This document shows positions 37,401 through 49,190 of a DNA stretch of 64,000 bases, piece by piece (the first letter of the stretch is position 1; each line of letters opens with the position of its first letter). The notes under the pieces are model-generated. The model was not told the origin of the DNA and ran no database searches. It saw nothing but the letters and a program-made list of their open reading frames with translations. This DNA comes from Sinonovacula constricta (lineage: Eukaryota; Mollusca; Bivalvia; Cardiida; Solecurtidae): the NCBI GenBank assembly GCA_007844125.1, contig CM017563.1:35649421-35713420 (forward strand). Reading direction: 5' to 3'. Position numbers and translations under genes: made by a program.

Positions 37401-37559
37401 AGCGAAGGCAATGGAGGTGTACCTTCTCATTTTTAATTTCGAATACTTGAGGAGTTATATGTCTGTGGCTGTTGTCACTTCGGATCAAATGCTCTTCTGT
37501 GTTTCTGGAAGGTGAAATAATTTTTGAAAGCTTCGGCAACCATTATTGAAATCTCATTT

Positions 37560-38210
37560 TTTCTTTGATCTAAAACGACTGAAGTCCTTAAACTTTTACA
37601 GATGCCGAGCTTGGCCAACTTTAAAAGGTGCAACAATTAGTGAATAATAACAGGTCGTGCTTTGTTAATAGCCATAGATAAACTCTTCATCGTATTGTAA
37701 GACCTTGTGAAATAAACTTTAAAGTAGTGTACTTAGAGAAAGCAATGATATACATCTAAAGTCAACCGCAGTACTTCTTCTAAGGGTTAAACTAAATGGG
37801 CATATGTTGTCTCAAAGAGGAGGCTCTAATTTATACTGAGAGTATACCAGCACTGATGGCGTTTGTCGTAAAACGTGAAAGAATACGTGACTGTGTTTCT
37901 GCATTCAGGTAAGAAATAAATATGTCATAATATTTACTTACAGGCATACCAACATAACTTTCATTACAAAGAAAAAGCCTTGTGTAACTACAAAAATACG
38001 AAACTTTTTCAAAGCAAATGAAATATGCGTGCCAATTAATATCAAAGAATAAAAACAGATAGCTGAAATTAGAAAGGAAAAATTGTCAAGTGATCGATGT
38101 TTTGTCGATATAAGACTGTCAATAGAATGTGCTGGTCTTCTTGTGATAAGATGTGTGTCATTGAAGATTTGATCAATTTAAGTATATTTCTCGCCGGCTA
38201 TATCTCTCTG
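37560..38210 (+). repeat. Low-copy block C4
   Basis: Longest C block. The left third matches C2 and the right third matches C5 at 44050-44210 (AATTAGAAAGGAA, ATCGATGTTTTGTCGATA with ATCGATGTTGTGTCGATA, GTGATAAGATGTGTGTCA with GTGATATGGTTTGTGTCA). In the middle, ATG 37796 to 37908 gives 37 codons beginning MGICCLKEEALIYTESIPAL and ends at CAG followed by GTAAGAAAT, a good splice-donor form. The block runs into a CT microsatellite. Confidence 0.75.
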
Positions 38211-38246
38211 CCGTGTCTCTCCCGTGTCTCTCCCGTGTCTCTCCCG

Positions 38247-38309
<63 letters not shown>

Positions 38310-38325
38310 GTCTCTGTCTCTCGCT
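38208..38325. repeat. CCGTGTCTCTC / CT microsatellite
   Basis: About four copies of CCGTGTCTCTC followed by about 26 CT units and then CTGTCT repeats. It creates long serine/leucine-rich frames on the plus strand and Arg/Glu-rich frames on the minus strand, none real. Confidence 0.97.
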
Positions 38326-40974
38326 ATCTGTATCTCTACCGATGCCGAGAGAAAGAGAGACTATGACACACTTATTTAAATTTTTTGTAGAATAAATTAA
38401 CATAGCAGTACAAGCAGATAATCATTTTCTCATGTACATGAATGTGACACAAACGCACTTACACAATACATGGAATCGGATATTAAAAATATTATTGAGT
38501 CGTTGATTCTCAATTTATATTCAAAGCTATTATAGTGGCCTGTGTTTTATTTCATTACCATTATACTATTACTAAAACACCACTCTGGCTTTGTTAACCC
38601 ATTGTCAGATAATTTCATGGACAAAGTACACACATTTCAAATAATGAGAATACGAGTGGGCATAAAATATTGTTTTAAGTAGGTTAAATATTTAATACAC
38701 ATATTTCCTATATTTTACAGTGGCACGTGTATACACTCTTGTTTGGCATACAAACGTACGTACAGTATGTTAAATGGATCAGCGAAGTTATATAGTATAA
38801 ATACACGGTGAAAATGAAGTATACATATGTTTTGTATCCTAGGTTCGAAGAGAAAAGACTCGACCTATTTAGGTACAATTTCTAAATATTTATTTTTGGC
38901 TCGATATATAAAAAGAGAAAACAAAGAAGAATATAGAAAAATATATATATTAAATTTATTTAATACAGTTTACTTAATAATACTTTACATCTGTGTCCTT
39001 TAAATCGCGTGTAGTTTTTTTTTTATTTAGTATCAGATAGTCAAACCCATATTTTATTTTTAATTGAAAATTACATGAAAGAAAATATATTTTAAAATCA
39101 TTTAAACGGAGAATAAAAGCTTTGTTAATTGTAAACAATGTCAAATTGAGCATTGGTTTTTTGTTGACGTATTTTCATTTATAATACATTGTTTGCGCTT
39201 ACTAATACCTATTAGTATTATTATGTTAAAGTATAGACAATACATTATGATATTCTTCTAAAAATATAAAATTAGGAGACTATGTTTTACTTTGTTTACA
39301 ATACGACTTCTACGGACCAACTCAAATATGAAAAAGTATGTAAAGCCGAATATCATAATAAATAAAAATATGTTTGCATTGGAATTTATATACATTACGT
39401 GTATCGGCTGTGATAGACTTAAAAAGTAATATATGTTTTGAGTATTTTTGTATAGTTAACTCCACTTTTAATAAAACCTTTGACCCATAAGATAGACCTT
39501 AATACTGTTAATGAAAGAAAACGGTTTCGGTGGCAAATTTAATAATATTGACAAGAAGTTTAATAGCTAACTAAGTAGACAGCAATACGGCAATAACATG
39601 TATACCTGTCGAACGAATTTATCCTAAACATATAAAGATACCACAAGGAACATGTAAAGCTATATTTTTTCTACCGTAATGTATATTGATAATTTTGTTT
39701 TCATTGTGTTATTTTGCTACCTTCATGTCCAATCAATACCTACCTTAAAAAAATAAAATCACAACAGTATATCAATTTTATCAAAATCCAAGATCTGTAC
39801 ATCGCCAATGGTGTATAATTACATCATACATCACCAAAATGGCCCTAGTGGTTATCCAACACATTCAATGTTCCCCAGTGCTGTTTTATGCCAGTGCATT
39901 AAATCTATGTTTAACCAGCCTTACATTTAAAATAAGTAGTTAGTGAAATAATTAAATATAAGCATAAATTGTATAGCAAACAAAAATAAAATCTAAACTT
40001 TCACTACGTGAGTTATAATTTAATCAAAAGAGTCCTTTAAAACCCGGCTAATGTTTTTAATTCGTTTTATATTGCGGTTTACTTTGTCAAATGGTCTGAG
40101 TTGTACGTACAGACTAGTATGCAACTCATAGTCTGACCACAAAAATCTAATCCGATTTTCAATATAGGTCTAAAATTAAAAAAGATTACGACCATGATAT
40201 CTGATAAATCTATGGTTTCTGATATCACGTAAGCAACCTAATTGTTAGGCACATTGTCTTTTATCGACCCTAAAGTCCTGGGGAAACAAAGAAGTTGTTC
40301 ACACTACTTATTCAATTAATTCTCAACAACTACCAATCCATGAACACACAAAGACATCTTTTATGTACACATCAATGGTTTTACAAGTCAATATTAAGTT
40401 TTGTTTACAAAACCCTTCAATAAAGTATAACTAGCATGGACTAGCATTTCTACATTAAAAATAAACGAACCGTTAACCCTAGAAAGGAAGTAGGACACGA
40501 CCTTTTAGATTGCATTATGTTTTAATTATATCCTAAACATTCCTTTTGAAAAGACAATGGGCTCTAAAAGATACGTTTGTACTTTATAATGAAGACTGAT
40601 GCAGACATCGTGTGGATTATAAATGTAAACTTTAAGGTGTTTTTATAGACTATGACCACATGATATCTGCAGCAGTTTAACATGTATCATTTTAACAAAC
40701 ATGATGTGCCCCTCGATAAACAGATTAGATATGGTCAAAATTGAATGTACATTGTACCTGAAATGAAGAAATTAAGCAAATACATATAAAACATTAGACG
40801 TGAGAAAAGGTATTGAAGAAAAGCTTTTGCTGAAGGGATGGATATTATGAAGGGGTGGTTGATGAAAACACGTAATTAATTTGATGGACTGTGTTTGTTC
40901 ACGTTTCATTGTTACATCATAACCCTAAATGGCATAAAGAGAAACAATTCATGGTTTAACGTTGGTACGTTGCT
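38326..40974. other. Very AT-rich DNA, no gene seen
   Basis: The most AT-rich long stretch of the window. No frames of 60 codons, no SINE and no duplicated block was recognised. Confidence 0.55.
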
Positions 40975-41470
40975 GTTAGTAAACACTGCTTTAACGCCCG
41001 CGTTATATATGATTTTAATTTAAGAAGTAATTAGCGTTGAGAGAGTTTACTGAAAGCAATCTTTTCAGATAAACAAACCATCATCTCAAACCTGCAAACA
41101 GCAATTCGTAGAGGTGTCAAAGACATTTAAACTATGAAACGTGAGATGGAAATGACGCTGATTGTGGCATTTGAAATGCCAAGTTGAACATTTAATTGAT
41201 TAAACACGAAGAACAATTGCTAGGAAAGTTGTCACGCGATAGACTAGTTTAACATAATTCAAGAAGACTTGCTTTAACGCCATTATGTTGTCTCAGGAAG
41301 TGTTTTACGAATCTCTGTTCGGCTCTTAAATACTACATCTTGGGGAACGAAACGAACTTTCAAATATATAAATTTTCTAGTTTTTTATATTGTTGCTTTA
41401 ATATAGTTTTATTTACCATTGTTTAAGTACAATTCCACAACTATTCCGAAAGTTGAAATCGAATAGTTTC
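40975..41470 (+). repeat. Duplicated block D2
   Basis: Paralogue of D1, 15.4 kb away in the same orientation. The matching minus-strand frame (41200-41283, MALKQVFLNYVKLVYRVTTF) keeps the ATG and shows a 3-nt length difference from D1, then stops early. Confidence 0.8.
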
Positions 41471-41689
41471 ACAAACGATACGACGCTTTCACACTTGCCG
41501 TTTAAAATAAATTTGCAAGTAAGTTTTTTCCGGGAGCGTGGTGAGGATGCCAAGGTCAAAATATTCCTGGAAAGTTCACATTTTGGCGGGTGTGTACATT
41601 AAACGACATAAAATTAATCTTTAAAAATATAATACGACATACCATATTACTTCATTGCATATAAACAAAAACTAAAGTATGTTTATACC

Positions 41690-41965
41690 GGCCGCAATAG
41701 CTCAATTGGTAGAGCGTCGGCTTGCGGGTCGGGAGGTCGCGGGATCAAACCTCGGTCGGGTCAAACCAAAGACTTTAAAGATGGTAGAATGTGGTTTCCC
41801 TCCTAACGCTCGGGGCTAAGGGGACAACATTACACCTGACTCGTCGGTGTCAGTATAATGGACCGGCCGGGTTCAGTTCCTGGGCACCTCATAAGTGCCC
41901 CTGTGCTATAGCTGCACAGTATCGGCCAACATGCCGACAAATCCCAATCCCACCCAAAATATGTT
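41690..41965 (+). repeat. tRNA-derived SINE, family Z (Z2)
   Basis: Complete head: GGCCGCAATAGCTCAATTGG (A box TAGCTCAATTGG), TAGAGCGTCGGCTTGCGGGT, B-box-like GGGATCAAACCTCGG. Body: AAGACTTTAAAGATGGTAG, CTCGGGGCTAAGGGGACAAC, CGTCGGTGTCAGTATAATGG, a second B-box-like GGTTCAGTTCCTGG, and hairpin GGGCACCTCATAAGTGCCC. The D arm is good but the anticodon arm mispairs, so it is a retroposon, not a tRNA gene. Confidence 0.95.
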
Positions 41966-42164
41966 CACACAAAAAAGACCAAAGAGTACAAAGCTACTGA
42001 AATAATAGAGTCGAAAGTGGTAAAACATTTGCTTTGCAAGCAGGGCCTTCTTTGCAAAGAAACAGATTAGTCGCTCGTTGCACTTGAAAAAAAGAACATC
42101 TTCGAGCAATGGTTCACATTTATTGAAATTAGCCATGTCAGACCCGGCCAATCATCATTACTAC

Positions 42165-42320
42165 AAAACCCTCAGAGCATTCTTGGGAACTGGCATATAC
42201 AGTGCTGGCTCAGCAATTCAACCTTTGAATAAACATGAATATAGCAGTTCATCTCACGGGAGTCAATAACAATGTTAAATACCTCTACTGAATTATAATG
42301 GCGACTCAACGCAAGAAGGA
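42165..42320 (+). repeat. Family V fragment (V4)
   Basis: GCAGTTCATCTCACGGGAGT then CAATAACAATGTTAAATACC and GGCGACTCAACG. It aligns with V3 (29800) and weakly with V1. Confidence 0.45.
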
Positions 42321-43774
42321 AAATTGACATAAGAGAACATTGATGCAACGTCATGTCCCAGTAAGTATGTAAGTAAATATAAAATGTTCCATGTTTTCAA
42401 ATAAAAACACATATGCATGTAACAATACAAACATGAAGGGCGTTCTGACAGTAGTAAAGATTAACTACACATCAAAACACGTATATAGACATTCGCCATG
42501 TAATGGTTTTGCAAAACGACACGAGATATTCGAACTGTGTAGCAAATATACAATATGGGTATATTTTATTTTATAAATTGAATTAAACAACTATTGAATG
42601 ATTGTAAACGTAACAATTTGTCAAATGGGAGCACATCAATCATATGTATCCAGACATGGTGCCAGTAGGTGCCGGTAGACTTTCGATACTACCTTTTTAT
42701 GTTTATATTTACAGCCACTTGTACTTGGCACTGGAGACTTAATTTATAAATAAATATTCGCGGCAAGTTTATCGAACATATAAAATGTGTTTAAATTGAT
42801 ATTTACTGTAATATTTTATAGTTATCTTCTAGCATTTACTCAATTTACCATGCAACCCTTATGAAATAACTCTTAAAAACAAACGGCAGTAGTCTTTGAC
42901 AGCGTAAAAACATACAACGTCACAGTAATGCTATTATTGTTATTGAACAAATATGTATGTAATGCTAATAAAAACATATATTATAGTAGACAGCTTCATG
43001 AAACGACAATTCACATTTCAGACTAAATAAAATGGTAAAACTTGCAAGCCATTAAGAGTACGGTGTTAAGTTCTTGCTCTATTGATACTACACTCAACAG
43101 TTTTCGACAATGTTAACGTCAAAAACTCGAAGATTTAACCATTGTGGATTGAAAAAGTTCCATAGGCCAATACGTACACATGCATGTTTGTAGAAAGATA
43201 CGTCGACAACACCTAAATAAGATTGATAGTGATTCTAATCACACTGTAGTTATTCCATGATAATTCATTGGCGGGTTAGACAAATTTTATTCTCATTTAT
43301 CTCAGTGTATACAGACTCTCTTGTATGTTCCTTATGTATTAGACAGACCTTGTGTTTATCCAAATTAATAATACTTAAATATGCTTTGTGAGCATTTTCC
43401 ATGTACATGCGTATTGACCAATGTATATTTTGGCAGCCAAAATAGCCAAGATTTGAACACACTGTCTCCATAAGTGTGAATGTCGTCCAATCCACCGAAT
43501 TGAGCCGAGTTCTTTAGGTGCTACATGAAGTGGTATTCCCTTTTGTATGCTGTGGCTGGCCTGTAGGCAGGTTCGCTGTTCAAACAATGTGTGTGTCGAT
43601 TGATTTTTACGTTTTATTTGGGGTTGTTGTTGTTTTTATTTGTTTTTTAAAAAAGTACACATGAGTATTAAATAAACGTCCAGAGATTGCAAAAAGTCTT
43701 AAAGTGACGAACATCCCCGAAAATGTACTGGGGCTGACCTGTCCAAAGCTGAAACAAAAGTGTTTTGACTGTTA
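42321..43774. other. AT-rich DNA; mixed frames at 43390-43590
   Basis: Mostly featureless. On the minus strand between 43590 and 43380 all three frames are open for long stretches; the one with an acceptor-like TTTGAACAG reads EPAYRPATAYKREYHFM, meets TAG, and continues HLKNSAQFGGLDDIHTYGDS. It could be a decayed exon or chance. No family recognised. Confidence 0.25.
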
Positions 43775-44215
43775 GACCAAATTTTATACATGATCTTATT
43801 CCCATATGACTTGTCATATTTTCTAGTCATTTATTCTTGCCCATTAATATTTAAAAACACCCCTTAACAAAAGTCGGAAAATGAATAAAACCAAACGCAT
43901 TATTTCGTTCTCATCTATAGATGTAATGCAATGTTAGAAATAGACATAAAACTATCTTTATTGTATTCCTACATGCACCATATTATACTTCAGAATGACA
44001 AAAACTGCTGAAATCAAGCAAACGTACGACAAAGAGTGCACAAAGATATCTTCGGTAAATTAGAAAGGAATTAGTCTTCTAGAATCGATGTTGTGTCGAT
44101 ACAAGATTGACAAGATAAGATGATAACTGTAAGGCCTGGTATTCTAGTGATATGGTTTGTGTCAGGGATCGATTGAAGACTATCTCCCTGTTCAGTACTT
44201 CTCCTAGAAAGTCGG
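43775..44215 (+). repeat. Low-copy block C5
   Basis: Left part matches C3 and right part matches C4. The segment holding the MGxCC frame is deleted: ATCTATAGATGTAATGCAAT runs straight into TTAGAAATAGACATAAAA, which corresponds to the DNA right of the C4 frame. A frame GCCTGGTATTCTAGTGATAT (AWYSSDMVCVRDRLKTISLF) parallels C4 at 38130 (CWSSCDKMCVIEDLINLSIF), 6.0 kb away. Confidence 0.75.
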
Positions 44216-44332
44216 ATGAAATGAAAACATACCATAACTCTCACTCCAACAATGAAACGCAGTGACGCGACTCTTATTGCCGGTTATTTTTCATGGACCC
44301 GTTAATATCAATAGAACATAGTAAGGAAATAA

Positions 44333-44665
44333 GTCCTATGAGCATTACAAGATATACCAAACTTTAGAAAAGCACAGGACAAAGGTGCTTACATGCAAGC
44401 CAAATTTTAAAGTAAGAATAAGTCTGCGATGAGATGAGAATAGAACAAAAAAGAGCAAACACGATTTTAATTAAATATTTATATGTTTAAATATAATATG
44501 CATACTTTATGTATGGAACGGTCAGTCGGCAAAAGGGGCCGACTGGGGTGCACAAACCGTTTTTACGGAGCTCTAACCTTGCATTCACTGAAAAATTCCT
44601 CGAATCCAAGCAATGAAAGGAAAACCGATATATTTCATAAAAGAATGCCCAAGCGCTGACATAAA
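44333..44665 (+). repeat. Short interspersed element Y5
   Basis: AAGTCCTATGAGCATTACAA, AAAAGCACAGGACAAAG, ACATGCAAGCCAAATT, GTCTGCGATGAGATGAG, an AT-rich insertion, then GGAACGGTCAGTCGGCAAAA, CCGACTGGGGTGCACAAACC, GGAGCTCTAACCTTGCA and right end ATGCCCAAGCGCTGAC. The hairpin CAGTCGG/CCGACTG is intact. A 93-codon ATG frame (44613-44894) starts inside its right end, so at least its first quarter is element-derived. Confidence 0.9.
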
Positions 44666-45204
44666 TCGAATATCATTATGGTATAGAAGAGGAAGTCAAT
44701 CGGAACGCCTTCGGATAATTCACCAATTCATCTCTCGAATGTATGACGGGAAACTCCGCAAAAATAAACATGTCGGTGCCTATGACGTCATCAGAAGCAA
44801 ACAAAATAACTTTTTGTTATCTCTACTGAAATGCAATAACAATCGTATATATAAGAGATTTGAACAATTAAATTGGATAAATGAAAGTTTATAGGATGTA
44901 CTGATGTTATTACATTACACATTGGCGTTTGTTTTTGTTTTTAAAACTTTTATGGCGTATTCTTCCTCCAGTGCTAAAAATAGTCGTGATTCTGTAAGTA
45001 TAATTGCACCAAATTCATCCGAGGATGATTGTCTAGAAGACGGAATACCCGAGGATTCCCGATTGCAGAGGAAGTGCTGTTTTTACCATTTTCTTTCGAC
45101 ATAATATTGTTGATGCCACTTTATCTCAGTTTTTGTTGCGTTGTGGTTAAGATTAATAAATCCCTTATTGACATGTTTCATACTTGATACCCAACGCATA
45201 CATA

Positions 45205-45345
45205 TCATCCTGAAACTGAACCAGCTAGTCGTAGAATTACCTTTAAACGTGTAAAAATGGCCGATATTCCACTACAATCTTATCGAATTTGGAATGTCGT
45301 GAACCAAGTTTGAAACCGTAGCCAGATTAACTGATAAACACAGAT
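45205..45345 (-). repeat. Family W decayed copy (W4)
   Basis: ATCCTGAAACTGAACCAGCT, AGTCGTAGAATTACCTTTAA, GATATTCCACTACAATCTTA, ATGTCGTGAACCAAGTTTGA: the tail and body order of W2 with many changes. Confidence 0.65.
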
Positions 45346-45789
45346 ACACCCATAGAACCTTAAGACTCTATAAAAGATAATATCACGATAATGCTATTTA
45401 AATTGTATGAACATGGTATTATATTCATTATTTTAAATTGTCTCTTTTCATATGGTTTATTGTTTCAGTTTCGTGCGTAGTGTATTTCTCGTCAAACTTT
45501 GTTCAGGGCGCAAAACTGTCGTATTAGTTATTATTTTAATAGATATGAGCTTCATGTTAAGTACTGTTTGTCGTGGATCATTGTGTTAATTAATGTTTCT
45601 CCTTTCTTTTACAACCGATTTGTTACTGTCAAAAGATATGTTATTTCCTTACCCTTTCATCTAATGCAATAAAAGAGTAAATTGTGTTCGTTGTTAAATT
45701 TGATATTTTAACACTTACATAAAATTACATGTGCATGTTAATTTCAGGTACATGAATGCAAAATATGAGGCATTTTTTTCTTCTTTTAC

Positions 45790-45912
45790 TCTCTCTCTCT
45801 GTCTCTCTCTCTCTCTCTCTTCTCTTCTTCTTCTTCTTCTTCTTCTTCTTCTTCTTCTTTTCTTCTTCTTCTTCTTCTTCTTCTTCTTCTTCTTCTTCTT
45901 CTTCTTTTTCGT
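45790..45912. repeat. CT then TTC microsatellite
   Basis: CTCTCTCT tract (45790-45822) passing into about 27 TTC units. It generates phenylalanine- or serine-run frames at 45731-45959, which are not genes. Confidence 0.97.
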
Positions 45913-47229
45913 CTTTGTATTATCATAATTCTTATTCTTCTAAATGCTGTCGTTTATAATAATTACAATCAATCATTATACATTGTCTTGGTTTTAATTG
46001 AACTAAAAGAAGACAACAAATATAATAATTCTGTTTTCCAAATCAAACACAATGTTCAATGATGCGAACATTTTACCGTTGCTGCTTGAGAGTGTGCACT
46101 TTTTATTTCTTTGATGTTTAAACGACACTTAAAGATGAATATGCAAATGAAATGTTATTTGTCTAGCATTTTATACAACAGAAAATATTTAATAGGCGTC
46201 AAACGCCACTTTAGAAGGACATGACACGAAATCAGTTAATGTCGAATACCTATTAGCATTCTCTGTAATGACACTCTTCTAGAGCGACCTACGTCCTTTA
46301 ATTACTCAACGGTTATTTATCATACGCTGAATGTGTATCATAAACCCTTACGTCGCACATTTCACATAGCACATTTTATATAATAAAAACATGAGCGTCC
46401 CGAAATACTTTGAATTCTGAAGTAGAACTCTATTTTGCACTTACCTACCTCTTTAATGTTCGCCATAGTCATTTTATGCACTATTAAACTATCGATTTTT
46501 TCTAAGAATACCTTAATGATAAACTGGTTTGTGTTCTTTGCTGTCAACTATTTCAACGAACTCTAAATGATGCCAAAAGAAAGAGTATGAAGATAAACAC
46601 TTAAAGAGCCAAATATCATAATCAAAAGTTTATTTATTGCCCTTCCTTACATAAGCTTTTTGATAACAATTTTTATTTCCTACTTTGTTAGAGTCGACAC
46701 TTAGTTACAAAATTTGTTTAAAACGATATTCATATTCTATCCGCGTGGTGTTTGCATCGCCTTATAAAGAAACAGCTTTGGATATGTTTCTGTTCTTTTG
46801 TATGTTTGGATTTAAATATCTTTTGATCGTACTTGTTTTTTACACGAAAATATTTTGTCTGATTTCGGAACCAATGTTATACGATATACGATATATTTAA
46901 ACTGAATGCTTTTTACATTTATCCGCGTACATGAATTCATTGCATCCATATATTGTGACAACATTTTTCTCTTTCTTGAAATGGAACGGATCCTGATGGA
47001 ATCCGTGTAACGGTGAACTTGCAGTATCAATTACCTGCAAATATAATCTAGCATATCCTTCACAACTCAGCCGCAAAATCTGTAGATCCTGATTAAACTG
47101 CTCCCAACGCGGACAAGTTGATTTGTAAATGCATTATTTACCGATGCGTACTTAAATTGGCAAAATTGCTTGGCAAGTCTGGGAAAGCATTCAACTGTCA
47201 CATATCTACGAAAAGGTCCATTCGCCTAC
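45913..47229. other. AT-rich DNA, no gene seen
   Basis: No feature supported. Confidence 0.5.
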
Positions 47230-48303
47230 ATTTCTAAACTCATAAATCTAGATTCCATCTGATATTGAAACGCCGTCATCAAATAAAACCAGACGTTTGT
47301 TTAAACTTTAAGGCCGCTTTCCAATATAAATATTTGGGAATAACACTTTTTCTTAGAACTTTTGTCTAGCAGTGCTTTTTTACATTTTGGTTTAAGACAA
47401 TATAAGACAATATGTGTTTTAGTGTTTTCGAGCAACAAGGATATATTGCGCGGACAACCTTTTTGAGAAAGCCTATAAAATTTTATCATTGAATGAAACA
47501 AAGAAAAAACAATAAACAAACAAAGAAACTATTCAAAATTATGCAGAATTTACTGAGTATGTTTGAAATCAATGTTCAGTATGGTATATATTCATGGTCG
47601 GCAATAATGACCGGCAACGGGTTGGAGGGAAAATCTTATTTAATATATCAAATAAGATGTACACTCTGACAATGTTGAACTTATATACCGGTCATAAGAC
47701 GTTATTTATCAATATGTGTCTATATTTAGAAAAAAATATGTTCTGAGCCATAAAAATGATTGATAACACAAAACGTATTTTTTGGATTCTTAGATAATAA
47801 ATCATCTAGATATGACAATGCAAATGGTAATGCTCTATTTACAAACGTTAGCTGTAATAACTATTGATTAATATTGATATGACACATATACAGCGGTCAA
47901 TATGATGTTTCATTGAAAATGGTGTCGATATCATTTAGGAATAATTTTAAAGGTAAATTTATACGGTTGAAGAATCTTAATCATTTAATCAATCAATGGG
48001 CAAAAGTGACCGAAAGTAAAATATTAAGAATTAACTTATAAGAAAATAAGATGTTATAAAAAGTAGTTTATTTTTGTGCTTAAAGACTTTAAGACATATT
48101 ACCTCTGTGGTGTCATTTAAGAATTATACGCTCTGTGAACATGTTTTATGAATGAGTGAATGAATGCTATGCCGCAATTCAATGTCGATCTCAATAGCGT
48201 CTGATGCACAGTCAGTTAATGTTATCTCAGTTTACAGAATCTGTACTGTTCTGGTGATAAACATGTAAAGATAAAGTAAGTTCTAATAGGTAAATAAGAA
48301 AAT

Positions 48304-48441
48304 GTCCTATAAGAATTACCACAAATATTTAAATATGAACTACCAGTTTAGTTACCGCCGTGAAACGGTCAGTCGGCAAAAGGACCGACTGGGTTGCTTA
48401 AACCTGGCTTGTGGGCGCCCCAACCTCGCACTTCCTAAATG
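48304..48441 (+). repeat. Short interspersed element X6 (short form)
   Basis: TGTCCTATAAGAATTACCAC, TGAACTACCAGTTTAGTTACC, then ACGGTCAGTCGGCAAAAGG and ACCGACTGGGTTGCTTAAAC, CAACCTCGCACTTCC. The hairpin stem is perfect. The central segment with GAGACATTA is deleted. It interrupts B1, so it inserted after the B duplication. Confidence 0.9.
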
Positions 48442-48590
48442 TTTTTCTATCAAACAAACAATCTAAGATCATCTAATAGCGCTAACGGAACAATTGTTAA
48501 TAGAATTAGTGAATACAGTTCCCACTATAACACTGCATTCGTGCTTCATTGTTTACTGATATCTAAGTATTCTTAACGTTTTTGTCATTT

Positions 48591-48621
<31 letters not shown>
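48591..48621. repeat. GTT microsatellite
   Basis: About ten TTG/GTT units. Similar GTT tracts sit near the same block in B2 (54810, weak) and B3 (60900). Confidence 0.95.
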
Positions 48622-49190
48622 GTTTTTTATTTGTTTAAAAGTGTCAATATGTATCTATACGATTTTTATTACTCATCTCGAATTTCGATGTTATTAATGT
48701 TGCTGATCCATCCAGCTATTGCAAATACGGTTTAATTTTATTCACCCATCTTTAAAAATAATTTAAGGTCTATTTAGTTCATTCTTAAGTAACTACTTGC
48801 AACTGCTAATAACTTACACATGCTCTTAATAACCGGAAGCCATTATTGTAACATAATGATACTTGCACGCCCTGACACCATATCGCTATTATGATTAATT
48901 TAAGATAATGTGCCGCAAAACTGAACTGATGAAAATTTGCATTATAAGCTGTTTTGCCGGAATTGAAAGTGCTGCTCGTTGATAGGACCAGGGTTAAAAC
49001 CGATATCATATGTGTGCTAAGTGTCAACCTCGTGCAAGTTTCTAATGCGTTCTGACATTTCTGCAATTCCCCATCGATTTAATGAAGCATCTCGATACTT
49101 TCTCTAAAGCAATCAGTGAAAATAGATAAACACGTGGTTAAGTCACGGTGAAAGGAAATTAAATGGCCGGTGTGGAATCCAGTTTGAGAT

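Larger units (their letters stand above)
47230..49190 (-). repeat. Duplicated segment B1
   Basis: First of three direct copies (B2 53100-57160, B3 58540-62345). Block c: AAACTCATAAATCTAG, TATTGAAACGCCGTCATCAA, ACCAGACG (47235-47300). Block b: 48935-49190, including TAAGCTGTTTTGCCGG, CCATCGATTTAATG and a 30-bp string at 49109-49138 identical to 61198-61227. Minus-strand frames follow block c in B2 but are shifted or stopped here. Strand is given for that candidate frame only. Confidence 0.85.

Noticed and set aside
38173..38403. Arg/Glu-rich charged frame on the minus strand
   Set aside because: It is a translation of the CT/GA microsatellite.
41690..41765. Functional tRNA gene at the head of Z2 (also Z3, W1, W2)
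   Set aside because: A and B boxes and a D arm are present, but the anticodon arm mispairs and a fixed SINE body follows in every copy.
44613..44894. 93-codon ATG frame on the plus strand
   Set aside because: It starts inside the right end of the Y5 element, has no recognisable domain, and its length fits chance.
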